A stretch of DNA of 9,127 nucleotides from Candidatus Methanophagales archaeon ANME-1-THS (GCA_004212135.1 RXIE01000119.1:1-9127); one strand, 5' to 3'. Numbered from the stretch's first letter, positions 1 to 6,820 are shown. Translations and numbers: made by a program. The notes: generated by a model not told the origin, from the sequence alone.

Positions 1-805
1 CGAGATGAGGCGAATCGAGCACCAGGACGATTTGAAAGGGTATACCAAGTTGGCGCTCGTCGATGCCACGGTTCCCGGTGCAAACAATCCCCTGCCTCCT
101 GAGGGCAAGGTGCACATCATCATAGACCACCATGCAGCGAATGATAAGAAGAAGATAGATGCTGATTTCCTGGACGCCCACGCTGAGGATGGTGCGACCT
201 CAACGACGATGACGAGGTATCTCCGGGATCTGGAGGTGCCGGTGGATAAGGTGCTCGCAACCGCTCTTCTGTATGGCATACGAACTGATACCAATGCCTT
301 TAAACGAGAGACGAACCAATCGGATTTTTTCGCCGCGGCGTTTCTCCATTTGAAGGCGGATAAAGATCTTTTAGACCGAATTGAGAACCTGCCCATGTCC
401 ACTGAGATGCTCAATGTAGTCGGGGAAGCGATATTGCATAAACGGATAAAGGGGAGCTATTTAATCACCAATGTAGGCGTGGTGGCGAATCGAGATGCGA
501 TACCGCAAGCCGCGGATTATCTGCTCAATCTGGAAGGGATCTCAACGGTCGTGGTCATCGGGCTCTACGAGGATAAGATCATCGTCTCCGGGAGGAGCAA
601 GGATATCCGGGTGAATATGGAAGATGCGTTCGTCCGTGCATTTGGAGGCATAGGCTCTGCAGGCGGACACGCAACGATGGCAGCGGCACAGATACCGCTC
701 GGTATCTTCAGCGGGCTGAAGGAGAAGGATACCATCGTCCAGCTGGTCGATGACGCGGTATCAAAACGATTTCTCTCGGTTTTGCAAGAGGAGAAGAGCG
801 GATAA
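1..805 (+). CDS. DHH-family phosphoesterase with DHHA1 domain (5' end cut off by window)
   Basis: A phosphodiesterase/phosphatase of the DHH superfamily (relatives include NrnA-type nanoRNases and pAp phosphatases), probably cytosolic and metal dependent. The reading frame is open to the left edge, and the first in-frame ATG is at 5. Numbering from that ATG, the signature Asp-His-His is at residues 41-43 (DHHAAND), a further metal-ligand Asp lies in GIRTDTN (residue 95), and the DHHA1 substrate-binding part shows SGRSKDIRVN (196-204) and GSAGGH (217-222). The N-terminal Asp motifs of the family, normally upstream of the DHH motif, are absent, so the gene must begin before the window; family members usually exceed 300 residues and 266 are visible here. 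It ends with TAA at 803-805 and converges on the DUF424 gene with a 23-base gap. Family assignment is firm. Substrate (nanoRNA, pAp, cyclic dinucleotide or other) cannot be told from this sequence. Confidence 0.86.
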   Translation, partial: EMRRIEHQDDLKGYTKLALVDATVPGANNPLPPEGKVHIIIDHHAANDKKKIDADFLDAHAEDGATSTTMTRYLRDLEVPVDKVLATALLYGIRTDTNAFKRETNQSDFFAAAFLHLKADKDLLDRIENLPMSTEMLNVVGEAILHKRIKGSYLITNVGVVANRDAIPQAADYLLNLEGISTVVVIGLYEDKIIVSGRSKDIRVNMEDAFVRAFGGIGSAGGHATMAAAQIPLGIFSGLKEKDTIVQLVDDAVSKRFLSVLQEEKSG

Positions 806-828
806 AACGGGTTTTTAAAGTTCCAGGC

Positions 829-1137
829 TCAGATTTTTACCATCTGCGCGTGCGGCACACCGTCCACGAAGAGGATATTAACCTCCTCGATAAAGTGATT
901 ATCCAGGGCGCATTGTATTGTTCGTTTACCCACCAAATTCGCGATAGTCGCGTGCTTCAAGGACTGTACCACCTCGCTCTCAGTTGCCACTTCGCCTTTA
1001 TAAAATACTTCTGAAATAGTAAGAGAGAGCCCGCCTTCCTCGAACCTCAGCCCAACCAACTCCGTATCGCAGATCGCCACGAGTAATCCCGAGCCGTAGT
1101 TATACTCCTTTATGTATATTCTTTTCTCTTCGCCCAC
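829..1137 (-). CDS. DUF424 family protein (archaeal, uncharacterised)
   Basis: A 102-residue protein matching the archaeal DUF424 family as I remember it. It has an N-terminal beta-rich part (IYIKEYNYGSGLLVAICD), a central EVFYKGE segment, the conserved helix HATIANLVGKR (about 62-72) and a C-terminal GVPHAQ motif (94-99). No function is established for the family that I can state with confidence. The start is GTG at 1137. No ATG lies nearby upstream, and a TATA-like box on this strand (1160-1166) is centred about 26 bases before the GTG, so the transcript is probably leaderless. The gene runs opposite to the phosphoesterase gene at its 3' side and faces away from the tRNA gene at its 5' side. 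Length suits the family (about 100 residues). No signal peptide or membrane segment is seen. Confidence 0.8.
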   Translation of the reverse strand: MGEEKRIYIKEYNYGSGLLVAICDTELVGLRFEEGGLSLTISEVFYKGEVATESEVVQSLKHATIANLVGKRTIQCALDNHFIEEVNILFVDGVPHAQMVKI

Positions 1138-1159
1138 AATAAGATAGATTAGGTTTAAG

Positions 1160-1170
1160 ATTAAAAGGTA
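1160..1170 (-). promoter_or_regulatory. Probable archaeal promoter (BRE/TATA) of the DUF424 gene
   Basis: Read on the minus strand this is TACCTTTTAAT, a purine/C element followed by a TATA-like stretch centred near 1163. With the usual archaeal spacing of about 26 bases the transcript would start at about 1137, exactly on the GTG start codon. No Shine-Dalgarno site is seen. This is inferred from spacing and base content only. Confidence 0.45.
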
Positions 1171-1220
1171 CTAATGTCCTAGCTGTAGAGCAGCTCAGCA
1201 CAGAGGGGGTGAACGGAAAA

Positions 1221-1295
1221 GGGCTCGTAGCTTAGCATGGTCAGAGCGCTCGGCTGATAACCGAGAGGTCCGGAGTTCAAATCTCCGCGGGCCCA
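1221..1295 (+). tRNA. tRNA-Ile, anticodon GAT
   Basis: A complete cloverleaf can be drawn by hand. The acceptor stem is GGGCTCG (1221-1227) with CGGGCCC (1288-1294), one G-U pair included. The D stem is GCTT/GAGC around the loop ending near 1243. The anticodon stem is CTCGG (1249-1253) with CCGAG (1261-1265), enclosing loop CTGATAA with anticodon GAT at 1256-1258. The variable loop is AGGTC and the T stem is CGGAG/CTCCG with loop TTCAAAT (1276-1282). The discriminator base is A1295. The next three bases are TCA, so CCA is not encoded and must be added after transcription, as in many archaea. No intron is present. Confidence 0.97.
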
Positions 1296-1303
1296 TCAAC
1301 ACG

Positions 1304-1313
1304 TTTTCTTTTT
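1304..1313 (+). terminator. Oligo-T terminator of tRNA-Ile
   Basis: The run TTTTCTTTTT lies 9 bases after the tRNA discriminator base. Archaeal RNA polymerase commonly stops at such T runs without a hairpin. The run lies between the tRNA and the inverted-repeat cluster that starts at 1327. Confidence 0.5.
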
Positions 1314-1326
1314 ACAAAAGAGAACT

Positions 1327-1430
1327 AAGCCCTTACAGGGCTTGCGGGTAAGCCCCTCCTGTAAACCCTTTCAGGGTTTTCGGGGACGTGGGCGGAGCCC
1401 ACGATGCGGGGGCACGGGCGGAGCCCCACA
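1327..1430. repeat. Cluster of GC-rich inverted repeats (REP-like palindromic array)
   Basis: Four neighbouring hairpin-forming units are visible. Unit 1 is AAGCCC-TTACA-GGGCTT (1327-1343), followed by a second AAGCCC at 1350-1355 that could pair with the same GGGCTT. Unit 2 is AAACCC-TTTCA-GGGTTT (1363-1379), which has the same 6-base arms and 5-base loop and may be wrapped by CCCC (1353-1356) and GGGG (1382-1385). Unit 3 is CGTGGGC-GGA-GCCCACG (1387-1403). Unit 4 uses GGGGC (1409-1413) and GCCCC (1423-1427). The string GGGCGGAGCCC occurs twice, at 1390-1400 and 1416-1426. The cluster lies between the tRNA and the marker-6 operon promoter and codes for nothing convincing. A close copy of unit 1 lies inside the Lhr helicase gene at 5905-5926. 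Confidence 0.7.
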
Positions 1431-1459
1431 TGCTCAAAGAAAAGAAGAGGAAAAGATCG

Positions 1460-1467
1460 TTTATTAA
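1460..1467 (+). promoter_or_regulatory. Probable TATA box of the marker-6/Fae-HPS operon
   Basis: TTTATTAA is centred near 1464. A start of transcription about 26 bases downstream would fall near 1490, four bases before the ATG at 1494, giving an almost leaderless mRNA. A GGGGAAG stretch at 1478-1484 could act as a weak Shine-Dalgarno site only if transcription starts further upstream. Confidence 0.4.
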
Positions 1468-1493
1468 CAAGAGTAAAGGGGAAGTAAAGAAAA

Positions 1494-1868
1494 ATGGGGA
1501 TCGAGACGAGGGTGATTTTGATCTCGCCGGATTCAGAGATAACGCCAAGCCAGTTGAAGGGTAAGATTCTGTCCATGATCAGCGAAGATGCACGCAAGGC
1601 CGGTGTCAAGGTCAAGGAGACGTGCTTTGGTGCGTTTATAGAAGGGGAGGAAGAGAACGTGCGAGCGATCATCGATGAGGTAAGGAAGATGGATAAGAAT
1701 GGTATATTCTCAAAGCCGCGCGGGTTTCCAATCGGTGATCATCGAATCTGCCGCGCAACGAGAAGAGGAGGACCGAGACCCGGGTTTCACCAGTTAGAAC
1801 TTGAATATGCGTTACTACCACGAGTACGAGAAGCATTGAACAAATTAGAACGTGAGAAGGGAAGATGA
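1494..1868 (+). CDS. Methanogenesis marker protein 6 (DUF2102-type)
   Basis: A 124-residue soluble protein that I recognise as the methanogenesis marker 6 family, found in methanogens and their methane- or alkane-oxidising relatives and thought to serve the methyl-coenzyme M reductase system. Its exact role is not known. The N-terminal half forms an alternating strand/helix pattern (RVILISPDSEIT, then the helix LKGKILSMISEDARKAG and strand CFGAFIEGEE). The conserved C-terminal block is KPRGFPIGDHRICRATRRGG (residues 74-93), followed by PRPGFHQLE and a final helix. The length is close to that usual for the family. The ATG at 1494 follows a TATA-like box at the right distance. The stop overlaps the next ATG by four bases (ATGA, 1865-1868), so the two genes are very probably co-transcribed and translationally coupled. 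Confidence 0.8.
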   Translation: MGIETRVILISPDSEITPSQLKGKILSMISEDARKAGVKVKETCFGAFIEGEEENVRAIIDEVRKMDKNGIFSKPRGFPIGDHRICRATRRGGPRPGFHQLELEYALLPRVREALNKLEREKGR

Positions 1869-2185
1869 GTGAGAAGGGAGACGAGGTGATCACCGTGAGT
1901 GAAGATGAGATCAACGAGGAGGAAAGTGTATTTCACAAGAAACTGAAGCTTAAGCTGAAGGATAAGGGGAAAGAGGGCAGGATACTGTTCCTGAAGGATT
2001 ATCTGGATTACCTCATGAGGGAGAATAAAACGATTCCACCCGATTTCCCAACCTTTGTGCGGGAGATCATGGGGCTTGATGAACGGGGCGGGTTTATCCA
2101 TATACGGATATGGCACGAGAACAGCGAGCTGGTCGAGTTTGCAAGGAAGAAGGGGTACGAGTACAGAATAGATATGTATGATTAG
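1865..2185 (+). CDS. Hypothetical protein, 106 aa, between marker 6 and Fae-HPS
   Basis: I do not recognise this family. The first 22 residues are acidic and probably disordered (MSEKGDEVITVSEDEINEEE). They are followed by a strongly basic helix (KKLKLKLKDKGKEGR, 25-39), a helix containing LFLKDYLDYLMRE (41-53), a Pro/Phe turn (IPPDFPTFVREIMGLDERGG) and a strand-like tail with FIHIRIWHENSELVEFARKKGYEYR. It has no cysteines, signal peptide or membrane segment. The ATG overlaps the marker-6 stop by four bases and the stop overlaps the Fae-HPS start by eight, so it is embedded in the operon and clearly translated with it. A role linked to either neighbour is only inferred from this position. It is not marker 5 as far as I can recall that family. 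Confidence 0.75.
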   Translation: MSEKGDEVITVSEDEINEEESVFHKKLKLKLKDKGKEGRILFLKDYLDYLMRENKTIPPDFPTFVREIMGLDERGGFIHIRIWHENSELVEFARKKGYEYRIDMYD

Positions 2186-3380
2186 CGGTGGATTCTTAGT
2201 GGGCGAGGCTCTGGTGGGAGAAGAGCCGGAGATAGCGCATATCGATCTCATCATAGGCAATAAGAGAGATGCTGCGGGTTTAGCCTTTGCAACTTCATTT
2301 GCACAGCCACGACAGGGGCACACGCCCATTCTTGCCGTTGTTCGACCGAATCTTCCTGTTAAGCCGTCCACGCTCCTCGTCCCAAAGGTGAGCATTCGGA
2401 ACCTTCAGGATGCAGAAAAGATCTTCGGGCCTGCTCAAAGTGCGGTTGCCAAAGCGGTGGTTGATGCGGTCGAGGAGGGCATCATACCGAGAGCGGAAGT
2501 TGAAGAACTTGTGGTTATCGTCTCGGCGTTCATTCACCCGCGAGGTAAGGATTACCAGCGGATCTATCGCTACAATTATGCCGCGACAAAGCTCGCACTC
2601 ACGCGAGCAATGCAGCAGTTCCCGTGCATCGATAAGATTTTAGAGGAGAAAGATAAATCTATACATGCTATGATAGGATTCAGAATGAACAATCTGAAGA
2701 AACCACCGTACCTGGAGGTTGCATTGGATATTCCAGACTGGAGAAGGGTAGAAGGGATTATCCGTGCCTTACCACGAACTGACGCGCTCATCATAGAAGC
2801 GGGAACGCCGCTTATCAAGCGATACGGCGTGGAAGTGGTGCAGAAGATACATCAGTTGAGGCCTGAGACGGTTGTGGTTGCTGATCTCAAGACGCTGGAT
2901 ACGGGCAACTTGGAAGCGAGAATGGCCGGCGATGCAACTGCTGATGTGGTGGGCTTTTCGGGCCTGGCACCGTTGGAGACGATGGAGAAGTTTATCGAGG
3001 AGTGCAAGAAGGTCGGGGCACTCTCGCTGATGGACACACTCAACGTGCATGAACCGCTCGAAGTACTTACGAAGTTGCCTGTGAAGCCGGATATCATCGA
3101 ATTGCACCGTGCAATAGATATCGAGAAAACCCAGAACCTGGAGAGCGAATGGGGCGATATCAAGCTGATTAAGCAGGTCTGCGAGAACAAGATCCTCGTC
3201 GCCGTGGCGGGCGGCGTACGCGTGAGCAAGGTCGAAAAAGCGCTCAATGCGGGTGCGGATATCCTCGTCGTGGGGAGAGCGATTACCGTTGCGAAGGATG
3301 TGAATGGCGCGGCACGAGCGTTCCTCCAGAAGATGGGTGTGGAAGAGGTGGATCAGTTCCGCATTATGACCGATTTCTAA
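2178..3380 (+). CDS. fae-hps: Bifunctional formaldehyde-activating enzyme / 3-hexulose-6-phosphate synthase (Fae-HPS)
   Basis: A 400-residue fusion typical of methanogenic archaea. The N-terminal Fae part (about 1-165) condenses formaldehyde with tetrahydromethanopterin to methylene-H4MPT. It shows VGEALVGEEPEIAHIDLIIG with His21, the residue aligned with the catalytic His, and also GHTPILAVVRPNLP and IFGPAQSAVAKAV. The C-terminal HPS part (about 178-400) interconverts ribulose 5-phosphate plus formaldehyde and hexulose 6-phosphate. It carries the OMP-decarboxylase-superfamily motif D236-L-K238-T-L-D241, ELHR (308-311) and the phosphate-binding AGGVRV (344-349) and GRAIT (366-370). In archaea it usually runs backwards to make ribulose 5-phosphate, with Fae capturing the formaldehyde released. 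The length is normal. The ATG at 2178 overlaps the upstream gene by 8 bases and has a poor ribosome site. GTG at 2199 (residue 8), preceded by GGTGGA, is a credible alternative start and fits the usual N-terminus VGEAL better. Confidence 0.95.
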   Translation: MISGGFLVGEALVGEEPEIAHIDLIIGNKRDAAGLAFATSFAQPRQGHTPILAVVRPNLPVKPSTLLVPKVSIRNLQDAEKIFGPAQSAVAKAVVDAVEEGIIPRAEVEELVVIVSAFIHPRGKDYQRIYRYNYAATKLALTRAMQQFPCIDKILEEKDKSIHAMIGFRMNNLKKPPYLEVALDIPDWRRVEGIIRALPRTDALIIEAGTPLIKRYGVEVVQKIHQLRPETVVVADLKTLDTGNLEARMAGDATADVVGFSGLAPLETMEKFIEECKKVGALSLMDTLNVHEPLEVLTKLPVKPDIIELHRAIDIEKTQNLESEWGDIKLIKQVCENKILVAVAGGVRVSKVEKALNAGADILVVGRAITVAKDVNGAARAFLQKMGVEEVDQFRIMTDF

Positions 3381-3386
3381 ATTACG

Positions 3387-3403
3387 TTTTTTCGCGAGAA
3401 AAA
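3387..3403 (+). terminator. Possible terminator after the Fae-HPS operon
   Basis: Six bases past the Fae-HPS stop is T6, followed by CGCGAG and A5, which gives an A/T inverted repeat with a short GC loop. The T run alone could stop an archaeal polymerase. The rest of the convergent gap up to 3530 holds no convincing gene. Confidence 0.4.
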
Positions 3404-3530
3404 CCGGACATACTCGGGCTTGCGACGGGTTGATGTCACGGGTGGTGTAGGCGTTGACGCTGGTGGTCCCGCACGCTTTATCCGCGAGAGATCAGATGTC
3501 AAACGCGCCGACCACTCCTGATCTCCAGTT

Positions 3531-3827
3531 TTAGCCTGTCTTTACGAGGTAGAAGCCATCGGTGGATCGCTGGTATCCTTGAAGCCCGTGGAAGAGATGA
3601 AGCCCAAACACTTTTCCCGTTTTTGCATCTATCTGTACCGTAAAGGATAGTTTCACGGTTGGCGTCTCTGAATCGCCTACCACTTCATAAACCGGGATAC
3701 CCGCTACCTCAGTACGTTCCGTCGCTGCAATTGTTATTTGGCTCCCTTCAAATCTTCTTTGGGCAAAGGCTCTTGCAATCTCCTCGGCCTTCCCCTTATC
3801 TATAAATTCCACACTCATTTTAACCAA
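3531..3827 (-). CDS. Small PepSY-like protein
   Basis: A 98-residue protein (95 if the internal ATG is used). It begins with a helix KGKAEEIARAFAQRRF, then strands ITIAATERTEV and IPVYEVVGD, and a strand-turn unit FTVQIDAKTGKVFGLHLF (about 62-79). The IDAKTGKV type of turn and the helix-strand order are those of PepSY domains, a widespread fold found in peptidase propeptides and secreted proteins. No signal peptide or membrane helix is present, so this copy looks cytosolic, which is unusual for the fold. Two starts compete. TTG at 3827 has GGGAG about seven bases upstream, while ATG at 3818 lies about 26-29 bases from a TATA-like box and would be leaderless. The 62-base gap to the helicase upstream and the private TATA box suggest separate transcription. 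The function is unknown. Confidence 0.6.
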   Translation of the reverse strand: MVKMSVEFIDKGKAEEIARAFAQRRFEGSQITIAATERTEVAGIPVYEVVGDSETPTVKLSFTVQIDAKTGKVFGLHLFHGLQGYQRSTDGFYLVKTG

Positions 3828-3842
3828 CTAATAGCTCCCTTT

Positions 3843-3852
3843 AATATAAAAG
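3843..3852 (-). promoter_or_regulatory. Probable TATA box of the PepSY-like gene
   Basis: The minus strand reads CTTTTATATT, centred near 3847. The predicted transcript start is near 3820, beside the ATG at 3818. If this box is right, the TTG at 3827 would lie upstream of the transcript, so the box argues for the ATG start. Confidence 0.45.
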
Positions 3853-3889
3853 CTTAGGTTTTTGTGTCACCCCGGACTGGCTCACTGAG

Positions 3890-6805
3890 CTAGACGATCG
3901 TCTCTTTCTTGTACCGGTAAAACCGATGTTTCAGAACCTCCTTCTCCGATTCGATAATAAGCTCTAATAAGTGGTTGTTTACCTCACGTTCCCGGTTCAG
4001 GATCTTACTCGCATCATCGATCGTGAGCCCTTTACCCGCGAGCGCAAGTAAGGCAGCCGTTCCAGAGGTTGCAATCAACTCCGCGGCCTTTTTTGCCTCG
4101 TTTGCTAACCTGCTCGCTTTTTTACGTTTGCCCTGGTCTTTACCTACCACTCGTCTCACCTCACGCTCATCTGCTTTTAACGCACCGATCATCTTTGATT
4201 CACATACCGGGCAGTGCAAACTCGCCGGTTCTATCTCGTGTATTCTTCTCACTGCGGTATACGACCAGCAATTGGTGCAGACGAAGGTTAGCGATTCGTC
4301 CAGCAGCCGGGCTTTCACATAGCTCAGGATCACCCGATGCATCCGCTCAGGTGGAATGAGCTCGTATCCCCTCGTTATTACTTCTGCGATTCCGGCAATC
4401 GGGCTGGCCTCTTCTGCTTTTAGTACCGTGATCGTGAGCTCACCAGCAGCGAGCTGTTTGAAGAGCTGGACGGTCAAGGGGATATCCACATCGCTATTTT
4501 GAGCCTCTCGCAACGCCTCTTCGAAGACCGCGGAACCTTCAAAGCTCCTTATTACGTTATCCAGGTCGAAGTCGCTCAGCGATGCATCCGTTGCGAGCGC
4601 GCCGAATCGCCTCGCCACATGGATAAACCGCACTTTAAATAATCTGCTGCGGACTAATGCGTTCAATGCGAGCTTCTCGATCGGTTTGGCTGCTAACTCA
4701 AGGATAAGCTCTTTAACATCGTCGAGCGCGAGCTCGGTATCCTCGATCTTCAGCATGATCCGGTACGGGTCTTGTTGCACGCCCACAGGAGCTCCGATCT
4801 GGTCAGAGAGCACGGACGCGAGGATCATAGCCAGGGTTCTATTTGCGAGGAGCCCAAACGAGCAGTGCAAGATGATATACTCCTTCCATCGTTCGAGGGT
4901 CAAGAGCTCATCAGTCGGTACGGGATAACCTCGTTTCACATGCTCGATCACCTCGTTCAAGGCTCTCGTGATCGTCTCCATGCTCGTGGGATAGCGCGTT
5001 ATGAGCTCCGTTCCTATCCTCTCAGCCGTGTTACCACCTCTGAGCTCCGCTTCCACACGGCCACGAATCTTCCCGACCTCGTCCGCTATAGCAAAAGGAA
5101 CCGGGATCTCTTCGCCTGCCCAGCTCGGAATAGCGCCCGTTGGGTCTTCCTCAGGCTTTACATAGATTCGATCACCATACACGTGCAATATCTTCCACAC
5201 TCGGCCGCCTTCTATAAACTTGTTCCCGGGCGTGCCGTATTCCGCAACAAACGCTTCATCTAAAACGCCGACCGGGTTGTCATCTTCAGTAATGACCAGG
5301 TAATGTCGTTCCTCCGGAATCATGGAGAGATGCTCGAAATAATACGAATAGAGCGCTTTTATCCGCTGGGGTCTGAGAAAGGCTCGGTCTTCGGCTGAGA
5401 ACCACACGAGCCGTGGCATTCGGGCATGCATGTAGTGCAACACGCTGACCAACTCGTGTTCCTCGAGGTCTTGATACGGATATGCTCGTTTTAATAAGCT
5501 CAAGGCCTCGTCAAAGCTCCATCTTCGTTTCGCGAGAAGCAAGCCTGCTAGTTGATGCGCTAACACGTCAAGCGGTTTCCGATGGATATCCGCGGGTTCT
5601 AAATCCTCTGCAAGAGAACGGCGAGCAATGACCAGTGCCTCTAAGGCATCATCTGAATCCTGTACCACGATCGCACCGTGCGCAATACCGCCAATTTTAT
5701 GCCCGCTTCGACCAATTCGCTGGAGGAGCCGGGTTACCTGACGTGGTGAGTTATACTGAATCACGAAATCCAACCTCCCGATATCAATTCCCAATTCTAA
5801 TGAACTCGTGCAGATAATCCCATGCAACGTGCCTTCCTTCAGGCCTCGTTCAACCGTGATGCGCGAGAGCTTGGAGAGCGAGCCATGATGAACACCCACG
5901 GGTAAAGCCCTTACCGGGCTTGCAGGGTCGTAGTGGGGAGCCAAATTCAAGTCCCACACGCGAAACCTGCTCCCGAGGATCTCGGCTATCGAACGAGTAT
6001 TCGTGAAGAGCAAGGTCGATTTGTGCGCTTCAATAAGCTCTTTCATCAACCGTAACCGCGCTGCGACTTCGGGATAGGTATACAGCTCCTCAGCCAGTTT
6101 ATAATCACGCGAGTCTGCTTTTGGATAATAAACCGCGACCTGCATTGCCCGGGCTACCGGGACAATAATAATCTCACACGCTCGTTTCGACCCAACCAGG
6201 AATTGTGCCACTTTATCGGGCGTGCCTATCGTAGCGGATAGGCCGATAATCTGGAAATCGCCATTCTTCAAGTCGCGTAGCCGCTCTAATGCAAGTGCGA
6301 GTTGCGAACCGCGTTTGTCAATCGCGAGCTCATGTACCTCATCGACGATGACCCACCTGACCGAGGCAAGATGTCGCCGCATCAGCTTACCGGGCAGTAT
6401 TGCCTGCAGGGTCTCCGGTGTGGTGATTAAGATATCTGGTGGAACTACTGCCTGAGCTTCTCGTTCACTACTCGAGGTGTCTCCATGCCTCACCCCTAAC
6501 CGCAGGTCAAGTCGTTTACACCACCACTGCAATCGTTCAAGCATGTCCCGGTTCAACGCCTTCAGCGGTGTTATATACAGAACTTTTATGCCCGGCACTC
6601 GCTCTGTTTCGATTAACGCATTGATAATTGGTAGAAATGCCGCTTCGGTCTTCCCTGTTGCGGTCGGTGCGATCAATAATACATTCTTTCCCTCAATGAT
6701 CAGAGGAATAGCTCTGCTCTGGGGCTCTGTGGGGGCTGAAAACCCCCTTTCCTCAATGGCTTTTTGGATCGGACTCGCAAATGCGGAGAATACACCGGGT
6801 GGCAT
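3890..6805 (-). CDS. Lhr-family DEAD/DEAH-box ATP-dependent helicase with C-terminal zinc motif
   Basis: A 971-residue superfamily 2 helicase of the Lhr (long helicase-related) group, which remodels nucleic acids in repair or RNA metabolism. The first RecA domain holds PTEPQ (25-29), Walker A APTATGKT (46-53), TPLKAL (79-84), the DEVH box (155-158) and SATIG (190-194). The second RecA domain holds LFTNTRSIAEIL (266-277), HHGSLSK (306-312), SSLELGIDIG (334-343) and QRIGRSGH (362-369). Winged-helix and Lhr-core domains follow, and near the end CxxC...CxxC (C843, C846, C865, C868) should bind zinc, followed by a basic helical tail. All key residues are intact. A peptide DPASPVRALPV (293-303) sits just before HHGSLSK where I remember relatives being shorter; it is encoded by a palindromic repeat. 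The start is ATG at 6805 after an A/T-rich promoter with no ribosome site, so the transcript is probably leaderless. It is divergent from the UvrD-like gene. Which Lhr subgroup it belongs to is not decided here. Confidence 0.93.
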   Translation of the reverse strand: MPPGVFSAFASPIQKAIEERGFSAPTEPQSRAIPLIIEGKNVLLIAPTATGKTEAAFLPIINALIETERVPGIKVLYITPLKALNRDMLERLQWWCKRLDLRLGVRHGDTSSSEREAQAVVPPDILITTPETLQAILPGKLMRRHLASVRWVIVDEVHELAIDKRGSQLALALERLRDLKNGDFQIIGLSATIGTPDKVAQFLVGSKRACEIIIVPVARAMQVAVYYPKADSRDYKLAEELYTYPEVAARLRLMKELIEAHKSTLLFTNTRSIAEILGSRFRVWDLNLAPHYDPASPVRALPVGVHHGSLSKLSRITVERGLKEGTLHGIICTSSLELGIDIGRLDFVIQYNSPRQVTRLLQRIGRSGHKIGGIAHGAIVVQDSDDALEALVIARRSLAEDLEPADIHRKPLDVLAHQLAGLLLAKRRWSFDEALSLLKRAYPYQDLEEHELVSVLHYMHARMPRLVWFSAEDRAFLRPQRIKALYSYYFEHLSMIPEERHYLVITEDDNPVGVLDEAFVAEYGTPGNKFIEGGRVWKILHVYGDRIYVKPEEDPTGAIPSWAGEEIPVPFAIADEVGKIRGRVEAELRGGNTAERIGTELITRYPTSMETITRALNEVIEHVKRGYPVPTDELLTLERWKEYIILHCSFGLLANRTLAMILASVLSDQIGAPVGVQQDPYRIMLKIEDTELALDDVKELILELAAKPIEKLALNALVRSRLFKVRFIHVARRFGALATDASLSDFDLDNVIRSFEGSAVFEEALREAQNSDVDIPLTVQLFKQLAAGELTITVLKAEEASPIAGIAEVITRGYELIPPERMHRVILSYVKARLLDESLTFVCTNCWSYTAVRRIHEIEPASLHCPVCESKMIGALKADEREVRRVVGKDQGKRKKASRLANEAKKAAELIATSGTAALLALAGKGLTIDDASKILNREREVNNHLLELIIESEKEVLKHRFYRYKKETIV
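5905..5926. repeat. Copy of the palindromic repeat inside the Lhr helicase gene
   Basis: These 22 bases match 1327-1348 at 20 positions. The core is AAGCCC-TTACC-GGGCTT, the same 6-base arms around a 5-base loop. On the minus strand it encodes PASPVRAL (helicase residues 294-301), and the same seven residues PASPVRA appear when the other copy is read in the same frame. An overlapping pair, GGTAA (5901-5905) and TTACC (5911-5915), offers an alternative fold. Confidence 0.7.
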
Positions 6806-6820
6806 TTCTGTTTTTTATTG

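Noticed and set aside
1181..1195. Inverted repeat AGCTG-TAGAG-CAGCT upstream of the tRNA
   Set aside because: A 5-base stem in a 15-base stretch is expected by chance; no match to a known tRNA promoter or processing signal.
1221..1430. tRNA-Ile as an integration site with the palindromes as an inserted element
   Set aside because: No integrase gene and no repeated copy of the tRNA 3' end are seen; the A+T-rich island begins more than 5 kb away.
1325..1672. Open frame on the minus strand covering the palindrome cluster and the start of marker 6
   Set aside because: It is antisense to a recognised gene and made largely of repeat-derived Pro/Arg/Ala sequence; its only interest is that its tail shares PASPVRA with the helicase repeat.
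1787..3247. Several long minus-strand open frames opposite the marker-6/Fae-HPS operon
   Set aside because: They lie opposite well-supported coding sequence, show no recognisable motifs, and have the Ser/Leu/Arg-rich look of antisense shadows.
6731..6747. GGGGG-CTGAAAA-CCCCC inverted repeat inside the start of the Lhr gene
   Set aside because: It encodes GFSAPTE, the normal conserved helicase sequence before the PTEPQ motif, with no added residues, so it is not an inserted repeat copy.
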